DNA from: Treponema sp.
GTDB taxonomy: Bacteria > Spirochaetota > Spirochaetia > Treponematales > Treponemataceae
Direction of reading: 5' to 3'
Length of the DNA stretch: 5,266 bases
Assembly: GCA_031290005.1 (NCBI GenBank)
Contig: JAITOJ010000113.1
Span: 1 to 5,266 of the forward strand
In this document: piece by piece, positions 1-5,147 of the stretch
Numbering within the stretch: the first letter of the stretch is position 1
Layout of the letters: each line of letters opens with the position of its first letter
The notes under the pieces: model-generated
What the model was told of the DNA's origin: nothing
The model's database searches: none
Seen by the model: only the letters and a program-made list of their open reading frames with translations
Position numbers and translations under genes: made by a program

Positions 1-500
1 CCCCTCCGGTTCATGCCCAGCTCAAAGATGCCCGCCTGGTGTTCGCCCCGGATTTTCAATACCGACAGGGGCAGTCCGGTTTCGGTATTCAGGTTGCCCT
101 GGGTGGCAATGACGTTGTACTTTTGAGAAAAAACCACGGCGGCGATTTCTTTGGTAGTGGTCTTGCCGCTGGAACCGGTAATGGCGATTTTGATTAAAGC
201 CGGAAATTGCTCTGTGCGGGCGCGGGCCGCGTCCTGAAAAGCGTACAAAGTGTTTTTTACGGGAATAAATTGCGCTTTGGGATATTTTTTTTGCAAGTCC
301 CGGTAAAAGTCCGGCTTTTTCGCGTATTCTTCTTCATTAATGAAAACCCCCGTTGCGCCTTTTTCCAGGGCTTCCGGGATATAGGCGTGGCCGTCCTGCG
401 TTTCTCCCTTCAGGGGCACAAAAAAGCTGCCGGGCATTATGTTCCGGCTGTCGAGCACGAAACAATGAGAAACAAGGAGTGCGGAGCGAGGAGCGGCCAT
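1..500 (-). CDS. murF: UDP-N-acetylmuramoyl-tripeptide--D-alanyl-D-alanine ligase, N-terminal part (runs off left edge)
   Basis: MurF is the cytoplasmic ATP-dependent ligase that adds D-Ala-D-Ala to the UDP-MurNAc-tripeptide, completing the pentapeptide precursor of peptidoglycan. The 166 codons present show the substrate-binding N-terminal domain with VLDSRNIMPGSFFVPLKGE (residues 15-33) and DGHAYIPEALEKGA (36-49). The ATP-binding P-loop ITGSSGKTTTKE follows at about 107-118, then GNLNTETGLPLSVL (135-148) and the family's FELGMN signature (159-164). GSSGKT plus GNLN..TGLPL separates it from MurE and MurC. The ATG at 500 is the only usable start: an in-frame TGA lies at 516-518 with no other start codon between, and a purine-rich AAGGCAGG sits about 8 nt upstream. 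Only 1 nt separates it from the ftsL stop. The start leaves roughly 30 residues fewer before the DSR motif than in E. coli MurF. The central and C-terminal domains lie outside the window. Confidence 0.93.
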   Translation of the reverse strand, partial: MAAPRSALLVSHCFVLDSRNIMPGSFFVPLKGETQDGHAYIPEALEKGATGVFINEEEYAKKPDFYRDLQKKYPKAQFIPVKNTLYAFQDAARARTEQFPALIKIAITGSSGKTTTKEIAAVVFSQKYNVIATQGNLNTETGLPLSVLKIRGEHQAGIFELGMNRR

Positions 501-501
501 A

Positions 502-801
502 TCAGTTTCCTGCCTTCATTTCTACCCGGACGATTTCGCCGGTTTCGGCTTTGCGCATCCCCAATTCTTCGATGGCGATGGTTTCAATACGGTCTGAGCC
601 GGATAAAATGCTGATGTCCGTTATCAAACGGCGGTTTTCCTCCACCAGTTCCGCCTGGGTCTTTTCCAGACGACTGATTTCCGCCTCAAGCTCGGAAAAA
701 CGACGGGCCTGAATGCCCGCCAAAGCCAGAAGGGCAGGAATACACGCGGCAAGAATGAAGCCGGTCAGCCGGACGAGAAAAGCTTGTTTGTTTTTCATCA
801 T
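502..801 (-). CDS. ftsL: FtsL-like septum protein (single TM plus coiled coil)
   Basis: This is a small bitopic protein expected to act in the divisome, where FtsL pairs with FtsB/DivIC through a periplasmic coiled coil and helps activate septal wall synthesis. Counting from the ATG at 801 (99 aa) there is a short basic cytoplasmic tail (MMKNKQAFLVR). One hydrophobic segment follows at about residues 11-29 (LTGFILAACIPALLALAGI), then a heptad-rich charged helix at about 30-68 (RRFSELEAEISRLEKTQAELVEENRRL), then an IEELGMRKAETGEIVRVE tail typical of FtsL/DivIC proteins. Sequence is poorly conserved in this family, so the call rests on topology, length and position between rsmH and murF. GTG 807 and ATG 798 are alternative starts. 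GTG 807 lies inside the likely ribosome binding site AGGCGGTGA (804-812), so 801 or 798 is better. It begins 9 nt after the rsmH stop. Confidence 0.82.
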   Translation of the reverse strand: MMKNKQAFLVRLTGFILAACIPALLALAGIQARRFSELEAEISRLEKTQAELVEENRRLITDISILSGSDRIETIAIEELGMRKAETGEIVRVEMKAGN

Positions 802-803
802 AT

Positions 804-812
804 TCACCGCCT
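804..812 (-). promoter_or_regulatory. Ribosome binding site of ftsL, overlapping rsmH stop
   Basis: On the minus strand AGGCGGTGA matches the extended anti-SD complement AGGAGGTGA with one mismatch. It begins within the rsmH TAG stop (811-813) and sits just ahead of the tandem ATGs at 801 and 798. It argues against the GTG at 807 as start and implies translational coupling between rsmH and ftsL. Confidence 0.55.
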
Positions 813-1812
813 ATTTGATTGACGCGAAACGTTTCCGCGCCGCGTTTTCATTTTCCAGTTTGCGAACCACCCGCAGCCGAGCGCTTCGCGAAGGGGGATT
901 GGCGCGCACTTCCGCCTCCCCGGCGGTTACGCTCTTTTTGGCAAGCCCTTCCGCCACCCGCTTCCTTCCACATATACATATCGGCTCCCCAGGCGGGCAG
1001 ACGCAGTCCCGGCACAGGGAACGGAAATAGTTTTTCACCACCCGGTCTTCCAGGGAGTGGAAGGAAATCACCCCCAGTTTTCCGCCGGGGGACAAAATCT
1101 CAAATGCCGACTGCAAGGCCGGAAAAAGCCGGGCCAATTCGGCGTTCACCGCGATCCGCAGAGCCTGAAAGGTCCTGGTTGCGGGATGTATGCCGCCGTG
1201 CCGGTAAACGGCGGGAACCGCCTGATACACGATTTCAGCCAGTTCCGCCGCAGTCCGTATGGCCGCGGATTTCCGCCGCTCCGTTATGGCTCTGGCAATC
1301 CGCCGACTGTATTGTTCGTCGGCGAAACGAAAAATCACGTCCGCCAACTCCGTCTCCGGGAGCCGGTTCACCAAACCGGCGGCGGTTGCCTCACTCAGGG
1401 GATTCAGTCGCATATCCAAGTTTTCATCAGCGGAAAAAGAAAATCCTCTGCCCGATAACTCGTAATGATATACAGAAACACCCAGGTCAAATAAAATCAA
1501 ATTTGGAGGGGGATAGTTACCTGAAAAATAATTTGCGAGAAAATCGTTGAACCAGCCCGTATGGAAAGTCACCCGGCTGCCAAACGCGGCAAGCCGCACT
1601 TTGGCCCGCGCCTGAATTTCCGGGTCCGCGTCCAAACCGATTATCCGCAAATCTGTGTACTTTGTTAAAAACGCCTCTGAGTGGCCTCCCTCGCCGAGGG
1701 TACAGTCAATCATCAGCGCCTCGTGCGCGTAGGCCTCCCCTGCCGGCGACAGGTAATTCAAACACTCCGCAAGCAATACCGGTCTATGTACCGGCAGGTA
1801 ATCCTCAGACAC
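811..1812 (-). CDS. rsmH: 16S rRNA (cytosine(1402)-N(4))-methyltransferase RsmH (MraW)
   Basis: RsmH methylates N4 of C1402 in the 16S rRNA decoding centre using S-adenosylmethionine. Numbered from the GTG at 1812 (333 aa, near the usual 310), it shows HRPVLLAECLNYLSP (9-23), the SAM motif DCTLGEGGHSEAFL (36-49), GLDADP (59-64), LFDLGVS (107-113) and GRGFSFSADENLDMRLNP (121-138). HPATRTFQALRIAVNAEL (209-226) and GVISFHSLEDRVVKNYF (247-263) complete the conserved core. A cysteine cluster (C267, C270, C272, C279, C281) follows, then a basic tail. I chose GTG 1812 because GGGGGAGG lies 5 nt upstream and the family normally starts a few residues before HRPVLL. The open frame extends to a TTG at 1845 overlapping the mraZ stop, with ATGs at 1833 and 1827. 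It lies between mraZ and ftsL as in most dcw clusters. Confidence 0.95.
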   Translation of the reverse strand: MSEDYLPVHRPVLLAECLNYLSPAGEAYAHEALMIDCTLGEGGHSEAFLTKYTDLRIIGLDADPEIQARAKVRLAAFGSRVTFHTGWFNDFLANYFSGNYPPPNLILFDLGVSVYHYELSGRGFSFSADENLDMRLNPLSEATAAGLVNRLPETELADVIFRFADEQYSRRIARAITERRKSAAIRTAAELAEIVYQAVPAVYRHGGIHPATRTFQALRIAVNAELARLFPALQSAFEILSPGGKLGVISFHSLEDRVVKNYFRSLCRDCVCPPGEPICICGRKRVAEGLAKKSVTAGEAEVRANPPSRSARLRVVRKLENENAARKRFASIK

Positions 1813-1817
1813 AAAAT

Positions 1818-1825
1818 CCTCCCCC
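1818..1825 (-). promoter_or_regulatory. Strong ribosome binding site deciding the rsmH start
   Basis: GGGGGAGG on the minus strand lies 5 nt before GTG 1812. It is the best Shine-Dalgarno match near the 5' end of rsmH. It falls downstream of the TTG 1845 and ATG 1833 candidates and overlaps the ATG at 1825-1827, so it supports the internal GTG as the true start. Confidence 0.6.
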
Positions 1826-1841
1826 ATCCCCATTTTATATG

Positions 1842-2297
1842 TCAAAAATCAACGGAATCCAACGTTTCCACCGTCTCGCTCCGCCCCACATATGTCTTGT
1901 ATTCCAATACATCCCAAAGTTCAATCACTTCCAGCCTGCCCAGCTTTACCCTGTGCATAACGCAGTCCCGGATAAGCCCGGCCTGTTCCCGCAGGCTCTG
2001 GGGAATGGACAGCCGGCCATTCCGGTCAAACTCCATTTCCTGGGCCGGAGCGGTGTATTTCCGCTGGTTTAACAGATTGCCCTTGTTAAACCTGGAGGTT
2101 GTCTCAGTAATTTTGGCGGCAAAATTTTCCCACTCTGAGGGTGAAAAAATCCACAGACATTTGTCCATCCCGTTGGTAATTATCACCGTTGTTCCAGTCA
2201 GGCCGGAACGAAGCCGGGCAGGAAATACAATCCGTCCTTTTTCGTCCAGCGTGATGCTACTCTGTCCTTTTAATAGGTCATTTCCACTTTCCGGCAT
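1842..2297 (-). CDS. mraZ: Transcriptional regulator MraZ
   Basis: MraZ is the DNA-binding first gene of the division and cell wall cluster. In E. coli it represses its own promoter by binding tandem short repeats upstream of mraZ. The 151-aa product has the family length and two AbrB/SpoVT-type swapped-hairpin halves. The first is at about 13-60 with SSITLDEKGRIVFPARLR (DEKGR at 18-22). The second is at about 86-130 with MEFDRNGRLSIPQSLREQAGL (DRNGR at 91-95). Both carry the conserved DxxxR motif used in DNA contact. The ATG at 2297 is preceded at 6 nt by GGTGG. Upstream are a TTGACA promoter and 10-bp-spaced TGGT repeats, consistent with autoregulation. Its TGA stop overlaps the most upstream possible rsmH start (TTG 1845) and lies 29 nt before the preferred GTG. 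Confidence 0.96.
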   Translation of the reverse strand: MPESGNDLLKGQSSITLDEKGRIVFPARLRSGLTGTTVIITNGMDKCLWIFSPSEWENFAAKITETTSRFNKGNLLNQRKYTAPAQEMEFDRNGRLSIPQSLREQAGLIRDCVMHRVKLGRLEVIELWDVLEYKTYVGRSETVETLDSVDF

Positions 2298-2300
2298 AAT

Positions 2301-2340
2301 AAACCACCAAAAACCACTGTTTTACATTTTGTACCAGAAA
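2301..2340 (-). promoter_or_regulatory. Putative MraZ operator: four 10-bp-phased boxes
   Basis: Read on the minus strand, four consecutive 10-mers line up: TTTCTGGTAC, AAAATGTAAA, ACAGTGGTTT and TTGGTGGTTT. TGGT recurs at the same phase in boxes 1, 3 and 4 (2336-2333, 2316-2313, 2306-2303), and box 2 has the degenerate TGTA. Boxes 3 and 4 share GTGGTTT. MraZ operators in other bacteria are tandem short G-rich boxes at 10-bp spacing just upstream of mraZ, so position, spacing and core all fit. The array overlaps the promoter spacer, the -10 region and the mraZ ribosome binding site, so binding would block initiation. Assignment to MraZ is inference. Confidence 0.6.
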
Positions 2341-2354
2341 AATGAATGTGTCAA
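2326..2354 (-). promoter_or_regulatory. Promoter of the mraZ-rsmH-ftsL-murF operon
   Basis: On the minus strand a perfect -35 TTGACA (2354-2349) is followed by a 17-nt spacer and the -10 CAAAAT (2331-2326, 4 of 6 matches to TATAAT). Transcription would begin near 2319, giving a leader of about 22 nt before the mraZ ATG. The putative MraZ boxes run through the spacer, -10 and leader. Confidence 0.6.
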
Positions 2355-2356
2355 GA

Positions 2357-2400
2357 CTTTAGAAAAAAATCTTAAAAAAAAATAAAATTTTGTTAAAAAA
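2357..2400. promoter_or_regulatory. AT tract (UP-element-like) between divergent promoters
   Basis: This stretch is over 90% A+T, with A-tracts at about 2363-2369, 2374-2382 and 2395-2400. It abuts the upstream side of the mraZ -35 box, the place where RNA polymerase alpha subunits contact an UP element. It may also be bent. Function is inferred from composition and position only. Confidence 0.35.
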
Positions 2401-2403
2401 CTA

Positions 2404-2419
2404 CCATACAAATGTATGG
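2404..2419. promoter_or_regulatory. Perfect 16-bp dyad, possible operator
   Basis: CCATACA at 2404-2410 and TGTATGG at 2413-2419 are exact inverted repeats separated by AA. The dyad lies about 27 bp upstream of the folK -35 and about 50 bp upstream of the mraZ -35. The 2-nt loop makes an RNA hairpin unlikely, so a binding site for a dimeric regulator is the more natural reading. No regulator can be named. Confidence 0.35.
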
Positions 2420-2446
2420 CTGTCGAACAAATTTATGAAAACGCTG

Positions 2447-2474
2447 TTGACACACCCGGAGAAAAAAGAATAAT
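2447..2474 (+). promoter_or_regulatory. Promoter of the folK-scpA-scpB-rluB operon
   Basis: A perfect -35 TTGACA (2447-2452) is followed by a 16-nt spacer and AATAAT (2469-2474, 5 of 6 matches). The predicted transcription start is about 2480-2483, only a few bases before the folK ATG at 2485, so the mRNA would be leaderless or nearly so. Confidence 0.55.
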
Positions 2475-2484
2475 AAAGTATGTT

Positions 2485-3033
2485 ATGCTTCCCTCTTTCG
2501 CCGTAGTCCTCTCCCTTGGCTCCAACCGTCCTCATGCGGGCTTGCCTCCTCCTGCAATCCTCCGGGCCGCCTGCGGTCGGATTGGCCTCCGTGTCTGGGG
2601 TCTGCAATCTTCTTCCATATATCTGACCAAGCCTTTGTACTACGGCGGCCAGCCGGACTTTTACAACCTGGTGTGCTGCGGCGCGTTCCAGGCGGAAAGC
2701 CCCTGCGGGGCGGAAGCGGGAGCGCGGGAACTGCTGCGATTCACCCAGTCAGTGGAAGCCGCCTTTGGACGCGATCGGAGCCGGGAAACACCCAAGGGGC
2801 CGCGAAGCCTGGACATCGACATCCTGCTGTTCGGAGGCGAGCGCATACAGCTCGCTGAACTGGTCATTCCCCACCCCGGCATAACAGAACGGGCCTTTGT
2901 GCTTGAACCTTTGCTTGAGATTTTGCCCAAATCTGCCGACCCTATAACAGGGAGAAAATACGCGGATTTCCGTGATTCGGTAAAAAACCAGGGGGTCGCG
3001 CGGCTGGAAGGGGAAAAGTATGGAAGGATTTGA
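2485..3033 (+). CDS. folK: 2-amino-4-hydroxy-6-hydroxymethyldihydropteridine pyrophosphokinase (HPPK)
   Basis: HPPK transfers pyrophosphate from ATP to 6-hydroxymethyl-7,8-dihydropterin, the step before dihydropteroate synthase in folate synthesis. From ATG 2485 the product is 182 aa, slightly above the usual length of about 160. Visible motifs are VVLSLGSN (7-14), SSIYLTKPL (43-51), PDFYNLV (57-63) and QSVEAAFGRDRS (88-99). GPRSLDIDILLF (105-116) contains the paired metal-binding aspartates D110 and D112, and IPHPGITERAFVLEPLLEILP (128-148) closes the core. Loop 3 has lysine where E. coli has the tryptophan of RWGPR. The frame stays open to an ATG at 2416, adding 23 unconserved residues. I prefer 2485 because family members start just before the first strand and the promoter lies inside the extension. 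Neither start has a Shine-Dalgarno sequence. The last 14 nt overlap scpA. Confidence 0.92.
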   Translation: MLPSFAVVLSLGSNRPHAGLPPPAILRAACGRIGLRVWGLQSSSIYLTKPLYYGGQPDFYNLVCCGAFQAESPCGAEAGARELLRFTQSVEAAFGRDRSRETPKGPRSLDIDILLFGGERIQLAELVIPHPGITERAFVLEPLLEILPKSADPITGRKYADFRDSVKNQGVARLEGEKYGRI

Positions 3034-3790
3034 GCTTCAAACGGCGCCGGAGCGCCCCCAGGCAACGGGGAACACCGTGGCTCTGGACAATTTTGAAGGG
3101 CCTCTGGATTTGCTGGTGTTTCTCATCAAAAAAAACGATGTGAACATCTACGACATTCCCATCGCCCAGATTACGGAGCAGTTTCTGGAATACCTGGACT
3201 ACGCCACCGAGGTGGATTTGGCAAACCTCACGGATTTTTACGCCATGGCAGCGGACTTGATTTACATCAAGGCCCGGATGCTCCTGCCCGTGGAGGCGGA
3301 CTTCGACGATGACGAGGCGGAGGACCCCCGGCAGGCTCTGGTGGAAAAATTGATTGAGTATCAGAAATACAAGAAATTGTCGGGCCTTATGGCGGAACAG
3401 GAGGCTTTGCAGGACTGGAACCTGGAGCGGGAAAAACTCCAGCGGGTGCTGCCCTTTGAGGATACCGGTCTCTGGGAAAAGGTGGATACCTGGGATTTGC
3501 TGCAGGATATGCAGCAGCTTTTCAAGAGATTGGTGACCTCCGCGTCCTCCGAGCGGATTCTCGACCTTTTTGAGGAAGTGTCGGTGAACGAAAAAATCAC
3601 CCTGATTCAGGAACTGCTGGATACCAAAGGCGAGTGCTTTCTGACCGACCTGATTGCCCGCGCGGGCAGCCTTATGGACGCGGTGTGCGCCTTCATGGCG
3701 ATTCTGGAAGCGGTGAAGCTCAAAACCGTAAGTATTTATCAAAACCGCCTGTTCGGTGATATAAAAATCTGCCCCTATCAGGCGGCATAA
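3020..3790 (+). CDS. scpA: Segregation and condensation protein A (kleisin)
   Basis: ScpA is the kleisin subunit that bridges the SMC heads and binds ScpB in the bacterial condensin complex acting on the nucleoid. The product is 256 aa, normal for the family. After a variable 20-residue start come FEGPLDLLVFLIKK (25-38), DIPIAQITEQFLEYLDY (45-61) and LANLTDFYAMAADLIYIKARMLLP (67-90), the N-terminal domain that contacts the SMC neck. An acidic linker with DFDDDEAED (94-102) leads to RQALVEKLIEYQKYKKL (104-120). The C-terminal winged helix spans about 188-250 (VNEKITLIQELL, FLTDLIARAG, VCAFMAILEAVKLKTVSIYQ, FGDIKI). The ATG at 3020 has GGAAGGGG (3006-3013) as ribosome binding site and overlaps folK by 14 nt. 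The gene ends 1 nt before scpB. Confidence 0.96.
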   Translation: MEGFELQTAPERPQATGNTVALDNFEGPLDLLVFLIKKNDVNIYDIPIAQITEQFLEYLDYATEVDLANLTDFYAMAADLIYIKARMLLPVEADFDDDEAEDPRQALVEKLIEYQKYKKLSGLMAEQEALQDWNLEREKLQRVLPFEDTGLWEKVDTWDLLQDMQQLFKRLVTSASSERILDLFEEVSVNEKITLIQELLDTKGECFLTDLIARAGSLMDAVCAFMAILEAVKLKTVSIYQNRLFGDIKICPYQAA

Positions 3791-3791
3791 C

Positions 3792-4337
3792 ATGGAGCTG
3801 CATTTGGAAAAAGAGACCGCGCTGATTGAAGCGATTTTATTCATGGAAACCGAGCCGCGCGACGAGGCGGCCCTGGCGCGCATTTCGGAACTGTCGGGCG
3901 ATGTGGTGGCCGAGGCCCTGGCGCGCCTCAAGGAAAAATACGCGGAGGAAGAGTCGGGTCTTCATCTTGCCCAAATCTCCGGCGGCTGGCTTTTGAACCC
4001 CAAACCGGATTTCTGGGATTTCCTCAAAGACCGCTACGGCAAGAAGAACGAAGGCCGCCTTTCCCGGGCCGCTATGGAAACCCTGGCGATTATCGCCTGG
4101 TCTCAGCCGGTCACCCGTGCGGAAATTGAAGCCCTGCGGGGTGTTTCCGCGGACACCATGATCCGTCTGCTCATGGATAGGGAACTTATCCGGGAAGTGG
4201 GCAAAAAAGACGTGCCCGGCAAACCCATTCAGTACGGTACCACCAAGGAATTCCTCAAGTTCTTCCGCCTGAACAGCATCGCCGACCTGCCCAAGCTGGA
4301 CGAATCCGAGCAGGAACGGTTCGAGCTTTCCAGGTAG
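3792..4337 (+). CDS. scpB: Segregation and condensation protein B
   Basis: ScpB is the winged-helix (kite) partner that dimerises and binds the middle of ScpA in SMC-ScpAB, aiding origin segregation and chromosome compaction. The 181-aa product has the family length. The first winged-helix domain is at about 8-80 (ALIEAILFMETEP, LAQISGGWLLNPKPDFWDFL). The second is at about 88-160 and holds the most conserved stretch, LSRAAMETLAIIAWSQPVTRAEIEALRGV (90-118), followed by LMDRELIREVGKKDVPGKPIQYGTTKEFLKFF (127-158). The short charged tail after LP (167-168) is also typical. The start ATG lies 1 nt after the scpA stop, with AGGCGG (3780-3785) inside the scpA end as ribosome binding site, so the pair is translationally coupled as expected for subunits of one complex. 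Confidence 0.96.
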   Translation: MELHLEKETALIEAILFMETEPRDEAALARISELSGDVVAEALARLKEKYAEEESGLHLAQISGGWLLNPKPDFWDFLKDRYGKKNEGRLSRAAMETLAIIAWSQPVTRAEIEALRGVSADTMIRLLMDRELIREVGKKDVPGKPIQYGTTKEFLKFFRLNSIADLPKLDESEQERFELSR

Positions 4338-4347
4338 GGGCCTTGTT

Positions 4348-5097
4348 ATGCCGCAGGATACAAACGATGTGCCCGGCGTATCCGGGGATACAGATGAACG
4401 CCTCCAGCGCTACCTGGCCCGGTGCGGCGTGGCAAGCCGGCGGTCGAGCGAGGCAATCATCCTGGCGCTCCGGGTGACCGTAAACGGCAAAACCGTCACG
4501 GTACTCGGCACGAAAGTCGCAGCGGGCGACACGGTCTGTCTGGACGGGAAGGAAATCAGACCCGAAGAAACAAAGCGCTACGTGGCGCTGAACAAACCCG
4601 CGGGTCATGTGTGTTCTCTGTCGGACGAAAAAGGCCGCCCGGTGGCCGCGGAGTTGCTTGCAAAGCGCTATACCGAGCGGCTCTACAACGTCGGCCGGCT
4701 GGATATGTATTCGTCGGGCCTCATCATTTTTACCAATGACGGAAACTTCGCCGCGAAGGTGGCCCATCCTTCGTCCCAAATCGAAAAAGAATACATTGTC
4801 GAAACGAGTCTCCCTTTTTCCCCGCGGCTTCCTGAGCAGTTTGCCAAAGGCGTCCGGGTGGAAGGTGTTTTTTACCGGGCGGAAACGGTGGAGCGTCTTT
4901 CCAGCCGCCGTCTGCGGATTGTACTGATGGAAGGCAAGAATCGGGAAATCCGCCGGGTTTTTGAGCATTTCAACGCCCCGATCAAACAACTCTGCCGGGT
5001 GCGCATTGGTTCTATCCTGCTCAAGGACTTGCCGGAAGGGGAAAGCCGGGATCTGACCAGGGCGGAAGTGGAAGGGCTGCTCGGCGGCGAAGACTGA
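4348..5097 (+). CDS. rluB: Ribosomal large subunit pseudouridine synthase, RsuA/RluB family
   Basis: This protein converts a specific uridine of 23S rRNA to pseudouridine. The 249-aa product begins with a 16-residue leader and an S4 RNA-binding domain (ERLQRYLARCGVASRR at 17-32, VNGKTV at 45-50). The catalytic domain has RYVALNKPAGHVCS (77-90), YNVGRLDMYSSGLIIFTNDG (113-132) with catalytic D119, KEYIVE (147-152) and EGKNREIRRVFEHF (195-208). S4 plus GRLD in this arrangement defines the RsuA/RluB/RluE/RluF family. RluB is chosen because rluB commonly sits near scpAB, but the target uridine cannot be read from sequence. ATG 4348 is preceded by AGGGG (4336-4340), which overlaps the scpB TAG stop, so it is coupled to scpB with a 10-nt gap. 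Confidence 0.9.
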   Translation: MPQDTNDVPGVSGDTDERLQRYLARCGVASRRSSEAIILALRVTVNGKTVTVLGTKVAAGDTVCLDGKEIRPEETKRYVALNKPAGHVCSLSDEKGRPVAAELLAKRYTERLYNVGRLDMYSSGLIIFTNDGNFAAKVAHPSSQIEKEYIVETSLPFSPRLPEQFAKGVRVEGVFYRAETVERLSSRRLRIVLMEGKNREIRRVFEHFNAPIKQLCRVRIGSILLKDLPEGESRDLTRAEVEGLLGGED

Positions 5098-5105
5098 AAT
5101 GGGTT

Positions 5106-5126
5106 ATTGCGGCAATTTGTTTTTTT
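5106..5126 (+). terminator. Weak terminator-like hairpin after rluB
   Basis: ATTGC (5106-5110) and GCAAT (5112-5116) form a very short inverted repeat followed by a T-rich run (5116-5126, one G). The stem is only 4-5 bp with a minimal loop, so it would be a poor intrinsic terminator. It overlaps the candidate -35 of the tRNA promoter, and read-through from rluB into the tRNA is possible. Confidence 0.22.
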
Positions 5127-5135
5127 ATATATGAT
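5107..5135 (+). promoter_or_regulatory. Possible tRNA-Leu promoter
   Basis: TATGAT (5130-5135) matches the -10 consensus at 5 of 6 positions. TTGCGG (5107-5112) lies 17 nt upstream and matches the first three -35 bases. Transcription would begin near 5142, about 6 nt before the mature tRNA 5' end. Confidence 0.4.
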
Positions 5136-5147
5136 GTATATCGGTCC

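Noticed and set aside
819..1550. A 243-codon plus-strand frame antisense to rsmH
   Set aside because: It is rich in Pro, Arg and Ser with no domain. It mirrors rsmH, whose SAM motifs are unmistakable.
2353..2373. AAGA...TCTT inverted repeat near the mraZ -35 as a terminator
   Set aside because: The arms are only 4 bp in an A-rich tract and lie upstream of divergent genes, where no terminator is expected.
1681..2385. A 234-codon plus-strand frame antisense to mraZ and the rsmH start
   Set aside because: It runs through the mraZ promoter region and has no motif, so it is a shadow frame.
2416..2484. N-terminal extension of FolK from ATG 2416
   Set aside because: The 23 residues have no HPPK counterpart. 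The segment holds half the 16-bp dyad and a consensus promoter, and has no ribosome binding site.
2942..3931. A 329-codon open frame on the minus strand across scpA and the start of scpB
   Set aside because: It is fully antisense to well-conserved scpA/scpB, has no recognisable domain or ribosome binding site, and its His/Gln/Leu-rich composition is typical of a mirrored frame.
4255..4989. A 244-codon open frame on the minus strand across rluB
   Set aside because: It is antisense to the conserved S4 and pseudouridine synthase domains of rluB and shows no family motif.
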